The notes beneath the pieces were generated by a model. The model was not told the DNA's origin, ran no database searches, and worked only from the letters and a program-made list of their open reading frames with translations. DNA of 9,244 nt, taken from Thermoplasmatales archaeon. Its GTDB lineage: Archaea > Thermoplasmatota > JASEFT01 > JAUWIS01. How positions within the stretch are numbered: the stretch's first letter is position 1; the number at the start of each line of letters is the position of its first letter. The position numbers and the translations under genes were made by a program. Location of the stretch: NCBI GenBank assembly GCA_030019485.1, contig JASEEW010000069.1:1-9244 (forward strand), written 5' to 3'. Positions 1-5,003 of the stretch are shown here, in pieces.

Positions 1-29
1 AATGCTCTCTAGGTGATTAAAAACTATTG

Positions 30-37
30 AAAAAAAA
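30..37 (-). terminator. T-run downstream of the SecB-like gene
   Basis: On the minus strand there is an uninterrupted run of eight T about 80 nt past the stop codon at 117-119. Archaeal RNA polymerase stops at such U-tracts without needing a hairpin, and I see no clear stem next to it. The remaining sequence of 1-116 has stops in all plus frames near the left edge and contains no gene I can support. Confidence 0.35.
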
Positions 38-116
38 TGAGGATAAACTCTCAAAGGGATAATTTTCCAACACCCTTGGTTTTGATTGAGAAAGGGTAGG
101 ATAACTGAAAATAATG

Positions 117-539
117 TTACGCTACCTCAGGACCAAATGTTTTTCCTGTTGTTTTCTTTTGGATGTTCACCTGCGGTAGTGGCATTGGCGGCGGCAGATG
201 AAGGTCCCTTGCAATGAGAACCGCTTCAGGCATGCATGTTCTCATTATTGCTGTGTGTATCTCTGATGCAACATTCTCAGGCATGTTCATGTTGCTGCCC
301 CATTGTTTTGCAAGAGCAGGCGCATCACCCTCATATGTGATTCTTCCCTCAATCCTTATTGTTCCAACATGACCGTAGCTTGCAGTGTACCTGAAATCAA
401 CGTTTGCTTCCTTTTCATTAATTTCTGTAACAAGCGTTACCGTGGAATTGTTGTCTATTCTTATCTGCCCTATCCTCTCCTCTTTTTTTGAAAACCTTTT
501 AGCATCTATTGAAACAAGCTCAACAAATTTCACTGGCAT
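117..539 (-). CDS. SecB-like small conserved archaeal protein
   Basis: The 140-residue soluble protein has no signal peptide or membrane helix. Residues 1-70 look like a run of beta strands, ending in the strand IRIEGRITYEG at 61-71. Residues 86-113 look like a long amphipathic helix, followed by a proline-rich stretch LHLPPPMPLPQVNI at 113-126. This order, antiparallel strands then a helix then a Pro-rich segment ending in a hydrophobic/Asn motif, recalls the SecB export-chaperone fold, for which archaeal members are known. The last 14 residues look disordered. If it is SecB-like it would hold unfolded clients or act as the antitoxin-type relative of SecB, but no toxin gene lies beside it. 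It is transcribed away from the divergent site-2 protease gene. Identification rests on overall pattern only; it may belong to an unrelated archaeal DUF family. Confidence 0.6.
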   Translation of the reverse strand: MPVKFVELVSIDAKRFSKKEERIGQIRIDNNSTVTLVTEINEKEANVDFRYTASYGHVGTIRIEGRITYEGDAPALAKQWGSNMNMPENVASEIHTAIMRTCMPEAVLIARDLHLPPPMPLPQVNIQKKTTGKTFGPEVA

Positions 540-587
540 AATAAGGTATAGTATTGTTCTATGATTTAGTATTTTCTATCAAAACCA

Positions 588-595
588 TTATATTT
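588..595 (+). promoter_or_regulatory. TATA box of the site-2 protease gene
   Basis: The sequence TTATATTT, preceded by an A-rich BRE-like AAAACC at 581-586, is centred about 25 nt before the GTG at 616. That spacing predicts a transcript that starts at or next to the start codon, i.e. a leaderless mRNA. Confidence 0.55.
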
Positions 596-615
596 CTGCT
601 TCCTATAACAGGTAT

Positions 616-1707
616 GTGGATGAAATTGAAAACATAAAAAGAATGGTGGAAAAATGGTTCAGGGTTTATGATTTCAGGGTGGGTGAGGGTTTTTCTGTTT
701 TTTACTGCCGCATAAACGAGGCAACGGTTGAAAACTATTTTGATGGGCTTGTAAAGGAAATGAAAAAAATGGGTTGTGTTCCAATGCTCAGGAAGGAAAA
801 AGGCGAGCATGCAATTTACATTGTAAGAAAACCAAGAATTAAATACAGGGGTGCTTGGGTAAATCTTTTACTTCTTATTGCAACTGTTTTCACCACAGTA
901 ATAGCAGGCGTGTTTATATGCGTCCCATACTTTGGAGGGAAAATCCTCAGTATTAAAACAATATTTTATTCCTTCATATTTTTCTCACTGCCGCTGATAA
1001 TTATTCTTGGCGTGCATGAAATGGGGCATTACTTTGCTGCAAAAAGGCATAATGTGAAGGTTTCATTACCATATTTTGTTCCCCTTCCACCACCGTTCAT
1101 ACTTGGAACAATGGGTGCCTTCATATCCTTGAGGGAGCCAATCCCGAACAAAAAGGTATTGCTTGATGTGGGTGCTGCAGGGCCGATTTGCGGTTTTCTG
1201 GTTGCGGTCCCTGTGACAGTCATTGGTTTGTTTCTCACAAATGTTTATGCGGTCTCTGCACCGGAGACAGGTGAAATGGTTCACCAGTATATCATGGGCT
1301 CACCACTAATTTACACATTTCTTTCAATTCTTGTTAATTCATTTATTCCTTTCAAAGAAGGTATCGTGATTCATCCTACTGCTTTCGCAGGATGGGTTGG
1401 GCTTTTTGTCACATCATTAAATCTTTTACCAGCAGGGCAGCTTGACGGCGGTCATGTTTTCAGGTCGTTGTTTGGTGAGAAATCAAGATATGTGAGCTAC
1501 ACTGCTGTTGCATTCATGATTGTTTTAGGATTGTTTTATTCTGGATGGTTTGTTTTTGCGTTTATCATACTTTTGCTTGGTGTGAGGCACCCTCCAGCAT
1601 TGAATGAGGTAACAGAACTTGACATGAAAAGAAAACTGCTTGGTGTGTTTACAATTTTACTTTTAATTATTTGCTTTGTTCCTGTTCCTATGATGATGGC
1701 ACAGTAA
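616..1707 (+). CDS. Site-2 protease family (M50) membrane metalloprotease
   Basis: This is an intramembrane zinc protease of family M50, expected to cut membrane-bound substrates within or near the bilayer. The zinc motif HEMGH is at residues 134-138, inside a hydrophobic helix. The second metal-ligand motif NLLPAGQLDGGH is at 269-280, with Asp277 as the likely third ligand. GTMGAF at 164-169 and AGPICG at 188-193 match the archaeal/EGY-like branch of the family. Residues 1-80 form a soluble N-terminal domain without membrane helices. About eight hydrophobic segments follow (near 82-107, 115-140, 185-208, 230-246, 258-272, 294-308, 310-324 and 340-358). No CBS or PDZ domain is visible. The GTG start is chosen because it lies about 25 nt after a TATA box; an ATG at 614 is in another frame and meets a stop at once. 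The gene diverges from the SecB-like gene and is followed 39 nt later by the FKBP gene, which has its own TATA. Substrate unknown. Confidence 0.9.
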   Translation: MDEIENIKRMVEKWFRVYDFRVGEGFSVFYCRINEATVENYFDGLVKEMKKMGCVPMLRKEKGEHAIYIVRKPRIKYRGAWVNLLLLIATVFTTVIAGVFICVPYFGGKILSIKTIFYSFIFFSLPLIIILGVHEMGHYFAAKRHNVKVSLPYFVPLPPPFILGTMGAFISLREPIPNKKVLLDVGAAGPICGFLVAVPVTVIGLFLTNVYAVSAPETGEMVHQYIMGSPLIYTFLSILVNSFIPFKEGIVIHPTAFAGWVGLFVTSLNLLPAGQLDGGHVFRSLFGEKSRYVSYTAVAFMIVLGLFYSGWFVFAFIILLLGVRHPPALNEVTELDMKRKLLGVFTILLLIICFVPVPMMMAQ

Positions 1708-1710
1708 AGG

Positions 1711-1718
1711 TTAAAATA
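1711..1718 (+). promoter_or_regulatory. TATA-like element of the FKBP gene
   Basis: TTAAAATA, four bases after the stop codon of the protease gene, is centred about 32 nt before the ATG at 1747. It predicts a transcript start near 1741 with a leader of only a few bases. Readthrough from the protease gene is also possible. Confidence 0.4.
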
Positions 1719-1746
1719 AAACACGTCTATTAAGGCTGGGATAAAA

Positions 1747-2550
1747 ATGGAAAAAAATGATATAGTTTACATGGAATACGATGTCTGGCTCAAGGAATCA
1801 AACGAGCTTGCTGAGACAACACATGAGGAGATTGCAAAAAAGGAGAAGCTCTATGATGAAAAAACAAAATACAAACCCGTGCCTGTGATAGTCGGCGTCG
1901 GCAAGGTAGTCAAAGGACTGGATAATTCACTGCTGAACGCTGAGGTTGGGAAGGAGTATGATGTTGAAATCCCGCCGTCAGAAGCATACGGTGAGAGAGA
2001 CCCTAAGCTTGTTGAAATATTTTCACTGCATGAGTTCAGAAGAAGAAAAATCACACCCGAGGTTGGTGCAGAGGTAAATCTAAAAGATAAAACAGGCATA
2101 ATAACATCTGTGACCTCAGGCAGGGTCAGGGTGGATTTCAACAAAAGATTTGCAGGCAGAACATTGAGATACAGGTACAGGATTGTGAGAAAGGCTGAGA
2201 ATGATGAAAAGATAAGTGCGATTATTGACATGCATTATGGAAATGCAATAAATTTTGAGGTAAAAACTGATGGAGATGAGGTAACGATTAAACTGCCTGA
2301 TGAATGCAAATACGACCAGAGATGGCCCCTGGCAAAATATGGTATTGTGAGCGATTTAAGGGAGTACGCCAAAATCAGCAGGGTAAGGTTTGTGGAGGAA
2401 TACATAAAAAAGGAAAAAGAAGAAAAGATTGAAAAAGAAGAAGAAAACAAAGGAGAAACAAAAACTGAAGATAAAGATCAAGAGGAAAAAACAAAAGAAA
2501 TCAAAACTGAAAAGGGGACAAATGAAAAATCAAAAGAGGAAAAAAACTGA
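1747..2550 (+). CDS. FKBP-type peptidyl-prolyl isomerase, long archaeal (SlyD-like) type
   Basis: This cytoplasmic prolyl cis-trans isomerase and folding chaperone lacks a signal peptide. The FKBP core starts at residue 1 and includes GVGKVVKGLDNSLLNAEVG at 50-68 and the SlyD hallmark PPSEAYGERDP at 86-96. Residues about 90-138 are the inserted-in-flap chaperone domain. The core then closes with DFNKRFAGRTLRYRYRIV at 130-147, equivalent to the conserved D-F-N-x-x-x-A-G-x-T-L of SlyD. Residues about 155-222 form the extra C-terminal domain of long archaeal FKBPs. The last 45 residues, from about 223, consist almost wholly of Lys, Glu, Thr, Asn, Asp and Gln, a low-complexity charged tail without the metal-binding His-rich tail of bacterial SlyD. 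The ATG sits a few bases after the predicted transcript start. The gene is convergent with a small unknown gene 19 nt downstream. Identity is clear; role of the tail is not. Confidence 0.92.
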   Translation: MEKNDIVYMEYDVWLKESNELAETTHEEIAKKEKLYDEKTKYKPVPVIVGVGKVVKGLDNSLLNAEVGKEYDVEIPPSEAYGERDPKLVEIFSLHEFRRRKITPEVGAEVNLKDKTGIITSVTSGRVRVDFNKRFAGRTLRYRYRIVRKAENDEKISAIIDMHYGNAINFEVKTDGDEVTIKLPDECKYDQRWPLAKYGIVSDLREYAKISRVRFVEEYIKKEKEEKIEKEEENKGETKTEDKDQEEKTKEIKTEKGTNEKSKEEKN

Positions 2551-2569
2551 AAAAAAATGAAGTATCATT

Positions 2570-2779
2570 TTATAGCGAGGCAAATTCCTCCTGCAGTTCT
2601 ATAACAAGTTGCTCCAGCATTTCCTCAAATGCGCTGCCTCTGAATTCCCTTTGACCCCCAAGCTGTGTTTGCACTTTTGCCACAAACCCATTGCCCCTCT
2701 TGACTATTTCAATACTGCAAAGTGGTTCATCCATATTCTCCTCACCAAAAACCCGAATTACATCATTGTATTTAAACAT
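2570..2779 (-). CDS. Small conserved hypothetical protein
   Basis: I do not recognise this soluble protein of about 69 residues. It reads as three or four beta strands (FKYNDVIRVFGEE, CSIEIVKRGNGFVAKVQTQ) followed by one amphipathic helix with the pattern F-E-E-M-L-E-Q-L-V-I-E-L-Q-E-E-F. It has no cysteine pair and no membrane segment. An upstream in-frame ATG at 2798-2800 would add seven residues, and another lies at 2783-2785. I prefer the ATG at 2777-2779 because the TATA box at 2801-2808 abuts the first ATG. A transcript starting about 26 nt downstream would begin at 2779, so the longer form could not be made from it. The gene diverges from the SSB gene and shares that TATA box, which suggests joint control. 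It is convergent with FKBP. Real gene likely; function unknown. Confidence 0.65.
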   Translation of the reverse strand: MFKYNDVIRVFGEENMDEPLCSIEIVKRGNGFVAKVQTQLGGQREFRGSAFEEMLEQLVIELQEEFASL

Positions 2780-2800
2780 ATCCATCAATGGATGCAACAT

Positions 2801-2808
2801 TATATATA
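2801..2808. promoter_or_regulatory. Palindromic TATA box serving two divergent genes
   Basis: TATATATA is its own reverse complement. Its centre is about 25.5 nt from the ATG at 2779 on the minus strand, giving a leaderless start for the small unknown protein. On the plus strand the same box predicts a start near 2830, about 27 nt before the SSB start at 2857, leaving room for the GGAG ribosome site. A direct repeat TAGTGGT (2807-2813 and 2821-2827, 14 nt apart) overlaps the box and the plus-strand start region. Confidence 0.55.
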
Positions 2809-2844
2809 GTGGTTATGTTGTAGTGGTAGCACTGAAATCAAAAA

Positions 2845-2848
2845 GGAG
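2845..2848 (+). promoter_or_regulatory. Shine-Dalgarno site deciding the SSB start
   Basis: GGAG lies 8 nt before the ATG at 2857 but only 2 nt before the ATG at 2851. The spacing favours the second ATG, so the protein should begin MEKERTK. Confidence 0.6.
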
Positions 2849-2856
2849 AAATGAAC

Positions 2857-3273
2857 ATGGAAAAAGAAAGGACAAAAATAAAGGATTTGAGGCCTGATAC
2901 AAAGAAAACAAATGTTTTGGCTAAGGTTGTAAGTATTGGTGAGCCGAAGGAAATACCTTCAAGATTTGGAGAAGCAAAAAAAGTGGCAGAAGCAGTTATA
3001 GGTGATGAAACCGGGACAATTTTGCTGTCTTTGTGGCAGGAGCAGATAGGAACACTGAAAGAGGAGGACGTGATTGCCATAGAGAACGGTTTTGTTTCAC
3101 TTGTTCCGAGAAGAAAGGGGAAGATGCATCTTAATGTTGGAAGATACGGCACTCTCACAAAATCTGATGAAAACATGGATGTGAACACGGACCTGAACAT
3201 GAGTGAAAAGGAATATGAGGGGGAGCCAAGAAGGTACGAGAGATACGATTCTGAAAGAAGATACAGAAGATAA
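2857..3273 (+). CDS. Single-OB-fold single-stranded DNA-binding protein (Sulfolobus/Thermoplasma SSB type)
   Basis: This protein binds single-stranded DNA (possibly RNA) in replication and repair. Counting from the preferred start, residues 6-100 form one OB fold. It starts with IKDLRPDTKKTNVLAKV, carries the hallmark VIGDETGTILLSLW at 47-60 with Trp60, and continues with ENGFVSL at 76-82 and LNVGRYG at 92-98. This arrangement closely resembles the SSB of Sulfolobus, including the following acidic linker. The C-terminal tail (about 103-138) is disordered and ends in an Arg/Tyr/Glu-rich stretch (RRYERYDSERRYRR). Crenarchaeal SSB tails are Arg/Gly-rich instead. At 138 residues the length is typical. 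An ATG two codons upstream (2851) is possible but poorly placed for the GGAG site. The gene shares a bidirectional promoter region with the unknown protein to its left and is convergent with the next gene. Confidence 0.85.
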   Translation: MEKERTKIKDLRPDTKKTNVLAKVVSIGEPKEIPSRFGEAKKVAEAVIGDETGTILLSLWQEQIGTLKEEDVIAIENGFVSLVPRRKGKMHLNVGRYGTLTKSDENMDVNTDLNMSEKEYEGEPRRYERYDSERRYRR

Positions 3274-3291
3274 TTCGCCCTATCCGTTCCC

Positions 3292-3483
3292 TTATTTTTC
3301 TACATGAGAGTAAAGCAAAACCCCTGTTACACCGAAACCAACAAGAACGATTGTGACAGCATAAACACCCCTGTCAAACCACCCATTATACAGTATGCCC
3401 CATGAGATATAGAAGACCACACCTATGATAAGCAGAAATAGGTAAAAGTATTTTGCAATCCTAAGTTTAGGCTCCTCAGGCAT
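3292..3483 (-). CDS. Small two-helix membrane protein
   Basis: This 63-residue protein has two predicted membrane helices: residues about 12-31 and about 38-58. The short loop between them contains NGWFDRG. The charged N-terminus (MPEEPKLR) and a short C-terminus (SHVEK) suggest both ends lie on the same side of the membrane. There is no signal peptide, cysteine or recognisable motif, and I do not recognise the family, though the size and composition are typical of conserved archaeal membrane orphans. The coding reading is supported by a TATA-like element about 27 nt upstream of the ATG and by a close convergent arrangement with the SSB gene (18 nt gap). Function unknown. Confidence 0.6.
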   Translation of the reverse strand: MPEEPKLRIAKYFYLFLLIIGVVFYISWGILYNGWFDRGVYAVTIVLVGFGVTGVLLYSHVEK

Positions 3484-3507
3484 AAAACAGGAATATGGTT
3501 TATTGAA

Positions 3508-3515
3508 GATAAAGG
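3508..3515 (-). promoter_or_regulatory. TATA-like element of the small membrane protein gene
   Basis: On the minus strand this reads CCTTTATC, centred about 28 nt before the ATG at 3483, predicting a nearly leaderless transcript. The rest of 3484-3671 is AT-rich intergenic DNA holding this element and the promoter of the next plus-strand gene; nothing else was seen. Confidence 0.35.
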
Positions 3516-3639
3516 TAGCGGTTTCTTTTGTCTGCTTTGGAATCTTTTCCTCTTTCTTTTTACTTATTTTTTGATGATTAAAATCGTTGTTAGATATTAT
3601 AGGTAGTTAATGCGAAAAAATCGAAAACCTGAGCGTTAG

Positions 3640-3648
3640 CTTTTTATG
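3640..3648 (+). promoter_or_regulatory. TATA-like element of the ion-channel gene
   Basis: CTTTTTATG is centred about 28 nt before the ATG at 3672, so the transcript probably begins at or within a few bases of the start codon. No Shine-Dalgarno sequence is present, as expected for a leaderless message. Confidence 0.45.
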
Positions 3649-3671
3649 TTCAAAACAACATAGTCACTACT

Positions 3672-4607
3672 ATGAATCGCTTAATAGCAGTTCTCATAGC
3701 AACAGCAATATTTGGAATGGCAATACTTTCCTTAATTCCGACAGCAAATTCAGAAGAAGAGCAAGAAGGAAATGTGAATGTAGGAATTTACCTTTTAAGC
3801 ATTGGAAACTTTGAATTGAACAGAGGGACTTATGTCACTGACTTTTACTTATTTTTTAGATGGAATGAAAATATTTCTATGAATTTTGAATTCATGAATG
3901 GAAGGATAAACTCAAAAGATAAGATACTTGATGAAGTAAAAGAGAATGGGGAAAGAGAAGTTTGGTATAGAATCAATGCAAATCTTTTCATTGAGCCAAA
4001 ATTCAGTGCCTATCCTTTTGATTCTCAAGAATTGCTGATTGTGTTTGAAGATACAAAACTAAACTCTTCTTTGCTGAAATTCTCTCCTTTATTGGCTGAG
4101 AGTGGAATAGACGAGAATGTGAAAGTTTCTGGTTTTAAGGTAGATTCTTGGCAATTTAAAATTGAAGATAAAGAATACAAATGGGGAGAAAAATATTCAA
4201 GGACAATTTTTTCAATAAAAATTGTCAGGGACGCTCCTGCTACTGCTGTTAAGACGATTTTGCCGCCAATAATTTTCTGTGTTGTTTCAGGATTATCTTT
4301 CTTTTTCAAATCAGATAAGATTACTCATAGATTGGGCTTAGGGACTTCAATGCTAATCTCTGCTGTGATGTTCCACATAAGCCAAACTTCTTCTCTTCCA
4401 CCATTGGCAATTTTGATAATGATAGACAAGATTATGATAGCTGCCTATTCATTTTTGGCGTCTTCATTGATTGCAACTGTAATAATTTACATTGATGAAG
4501 AATATTGGAAAGATGTTGATTACACTAAAATCGTTAATAGAGCGGGGGCAATAATAACTTTAATAATTCCGTTTATAGTTTTTGGATTGCTGACTTTGAT
4601 AAAATGA
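3672..4607 (+). CDS. Pentameric ligand-gated ion channel homologue (Cys-less, prokaryotic type)
   Basis: This is an archaeal relative of GLIC, ELIC and the nicotinic/GABA receptor superfamily, expected to form a homopentameric channel in the cytoplasmic membrane. Residues 1-26 are a signal peptide (hydrophobic core 4-22). An extracellular beta-sandwich of about 160 residues follows, with VNVGIYLLSIGNFELNRGTY at 35-54, FYLFFRWN at 58-65 and the family signature YPFDSQ at 114-119. KYSRTIFSIKIVRD (174-187) leads into the membrane. M1 is about 192-212 with the Pro pair 198-199, M2 219-238, M3 244-270 and M4 289-310. M2 starts after basic Arg220 and ends in the conserved SLPP before M3. The M3-M4 loop is very short, as in prokaryotic members. 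The only cysteine is Cys203 in M1, so there is no Cys loop disulfide. The total length of 311 fits the bacterial channels. The ligand cannot be read from the sequence. Possibly acquired by transfer. Confidence 0.87.
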   Translation: MNRLIAVLIATAIFGMAILSLIPTANSEEEQEGNVNVGIYLLSIGNFELNRGTYVTDFYLFFRWNENISMNFEFMNGRINSKDKILDEVKENGEREVWYRINANLFIEPKFSAYPFDSQELLIVFEDTKLNSSLLKFSPLLAESGIDENVKVSGFKVDSWQFKIEDKEYKWGEKYSRTIFSIKIVRDAPATAVKTILPPIIFCVVSGLSFFFKSDKITHRLGLGTSMLISAVMFHISQTSSLPPLAILIMIDKIMIAAYSFLASSLIATVIIYIDEEYWKDVDYTKIVNRAGAIITLIIPFIVFGLLTLIK

Positions 4608-4635
4608 TTTCCTGTTCCAGCATATAAAGGAAATC
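4606..4635. repeat. 8-bp inverted repeat at the end of the channel gene
   Basis: GATTTCCT (4606-4613) and AGGAAATC (4628-4635) are perfect complements around a 14-nt loop. The left arm includes the last two bases of the channel stop codon. It could fold as an RNA hairpin at the 3' end of the message or be a protein-binding site near the next promoter. No U-tract follows, so a classic terminator is not supported. Confidence 0.4.
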
Positions 4636-4640
4636 TCAGT

Positions 4641-4663
4641 CTATAAAACACAAAATTATATAT
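4641..4663 (+). promoter_or_regulatory. Two overlapping TATA candidates before the zinc-protein gene
   Basis: CTATAAAA (4641-4648) would place a transcript start near 4671. TTATATAT (4656-4663) would place it near 4686, exactly at an ATG (4687) that is out of frame with the zinc protein. Which box is used decides how this gene could be translated. Confidence 0.4.
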
Positions 4664-4667
4664 CGCA

Positions 4668-4949
4668 TTGGTAATATATTTCTTTAATGATACAAAAATC
4701 GGAAGTTATAGTCACTTTAATGGCGGTGAAAAAATAGCATTAGGCACGCACGACATATTCAAGTATAAATGCAGGATTTGTAGTGTAGAAAAAGTACCAG
4801 CAGTAGTGAGAGGTTTTGGTGGAAGTGAGTCTCCTTGGAAATGTAAGAAATGCAAAATATTCATATGCTCCAAGTGCTACGAAATTGATGTGAAAGATGA
4901 CAAATGTCCAAAATGCGGTGGGAAAGTACATCACCCTATCTTGTGGTAA
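4668..4949 (+). CDS. Four-CXXC zinc-binding protein, ZZ-like; 5' end uncertain
   Basis: This is a small zinc protein with four CXXC knuckles: Cys35/38, Cys59/62, Cys67/70 and Cys80/83 (numbered from the TTG start), plus His88-His89 near the end. They could bind two zinc ions. The core WKCKKCKIFICSKCYE at 57-72 has the C-x2-C-x4-C-x2-C-Y pattern of ZZ-type fingers; the last knuckle with CPKCGGK looks like a zinc ribbon. No enzyme motif is present; binding to protein or nucleic acid is the likeliest role. The start is a real problem: this frame has no ATG, only TTG at 4668 with no ribosome site. An ATG at 4687 fits a TATA box well but is in another frame, and stops at 4735 after an A6 run. One extra A in that run would join it to the zinc domain. 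So the gene may be frameshifted, misread by one base, or use TTG. It follows the channel gene on the same strand 60 nt later. Convergent with raSEA. Confidence 0.6.
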   Translation: MVIYFFNDTKIGSYSHFNGGEKIALGTHDIFKYKCRICSVEKVPAVVRGFGGSESPWKCKKCKIFICSKCYEIDVKDDKCPKCGGKVHHPILW

Positions 4950-5003
4950 ACAAATATAGATGCCTTGCCTTTCACGGTGGGGTTCTTCACTGTTTCCTTT
5001 GTT

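Noticed and set aside
1..116. Possible end of a gene entering from the left
   Set aside because: All plus frames meet stops within the first bases, and the minus strand shows only a T-run and no coding pattern.
1851..2231. Long open frame opposite the FKBP gene on the minus strand
   Set aside because: It is antisense to a clearly conserved FKBP domain. Its Ser/Leu/Phe-rich composition is the usual reflection of Lys/Glu-rich coding on the other strand.
2807..2827. TAGTGGT direct repeat as the start of a CRISPR or repeat array
   Set aside because: There are only two 7-bp copies, with no further units. At most it is a regulator site.
4606..4635. Hairpin as a bacterial-type intrinsic terminator
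   Set aside because: The stem is AT-rich with a 14-nt loop and is not followed by a T-run, so it was listed only as an inverted repeat.
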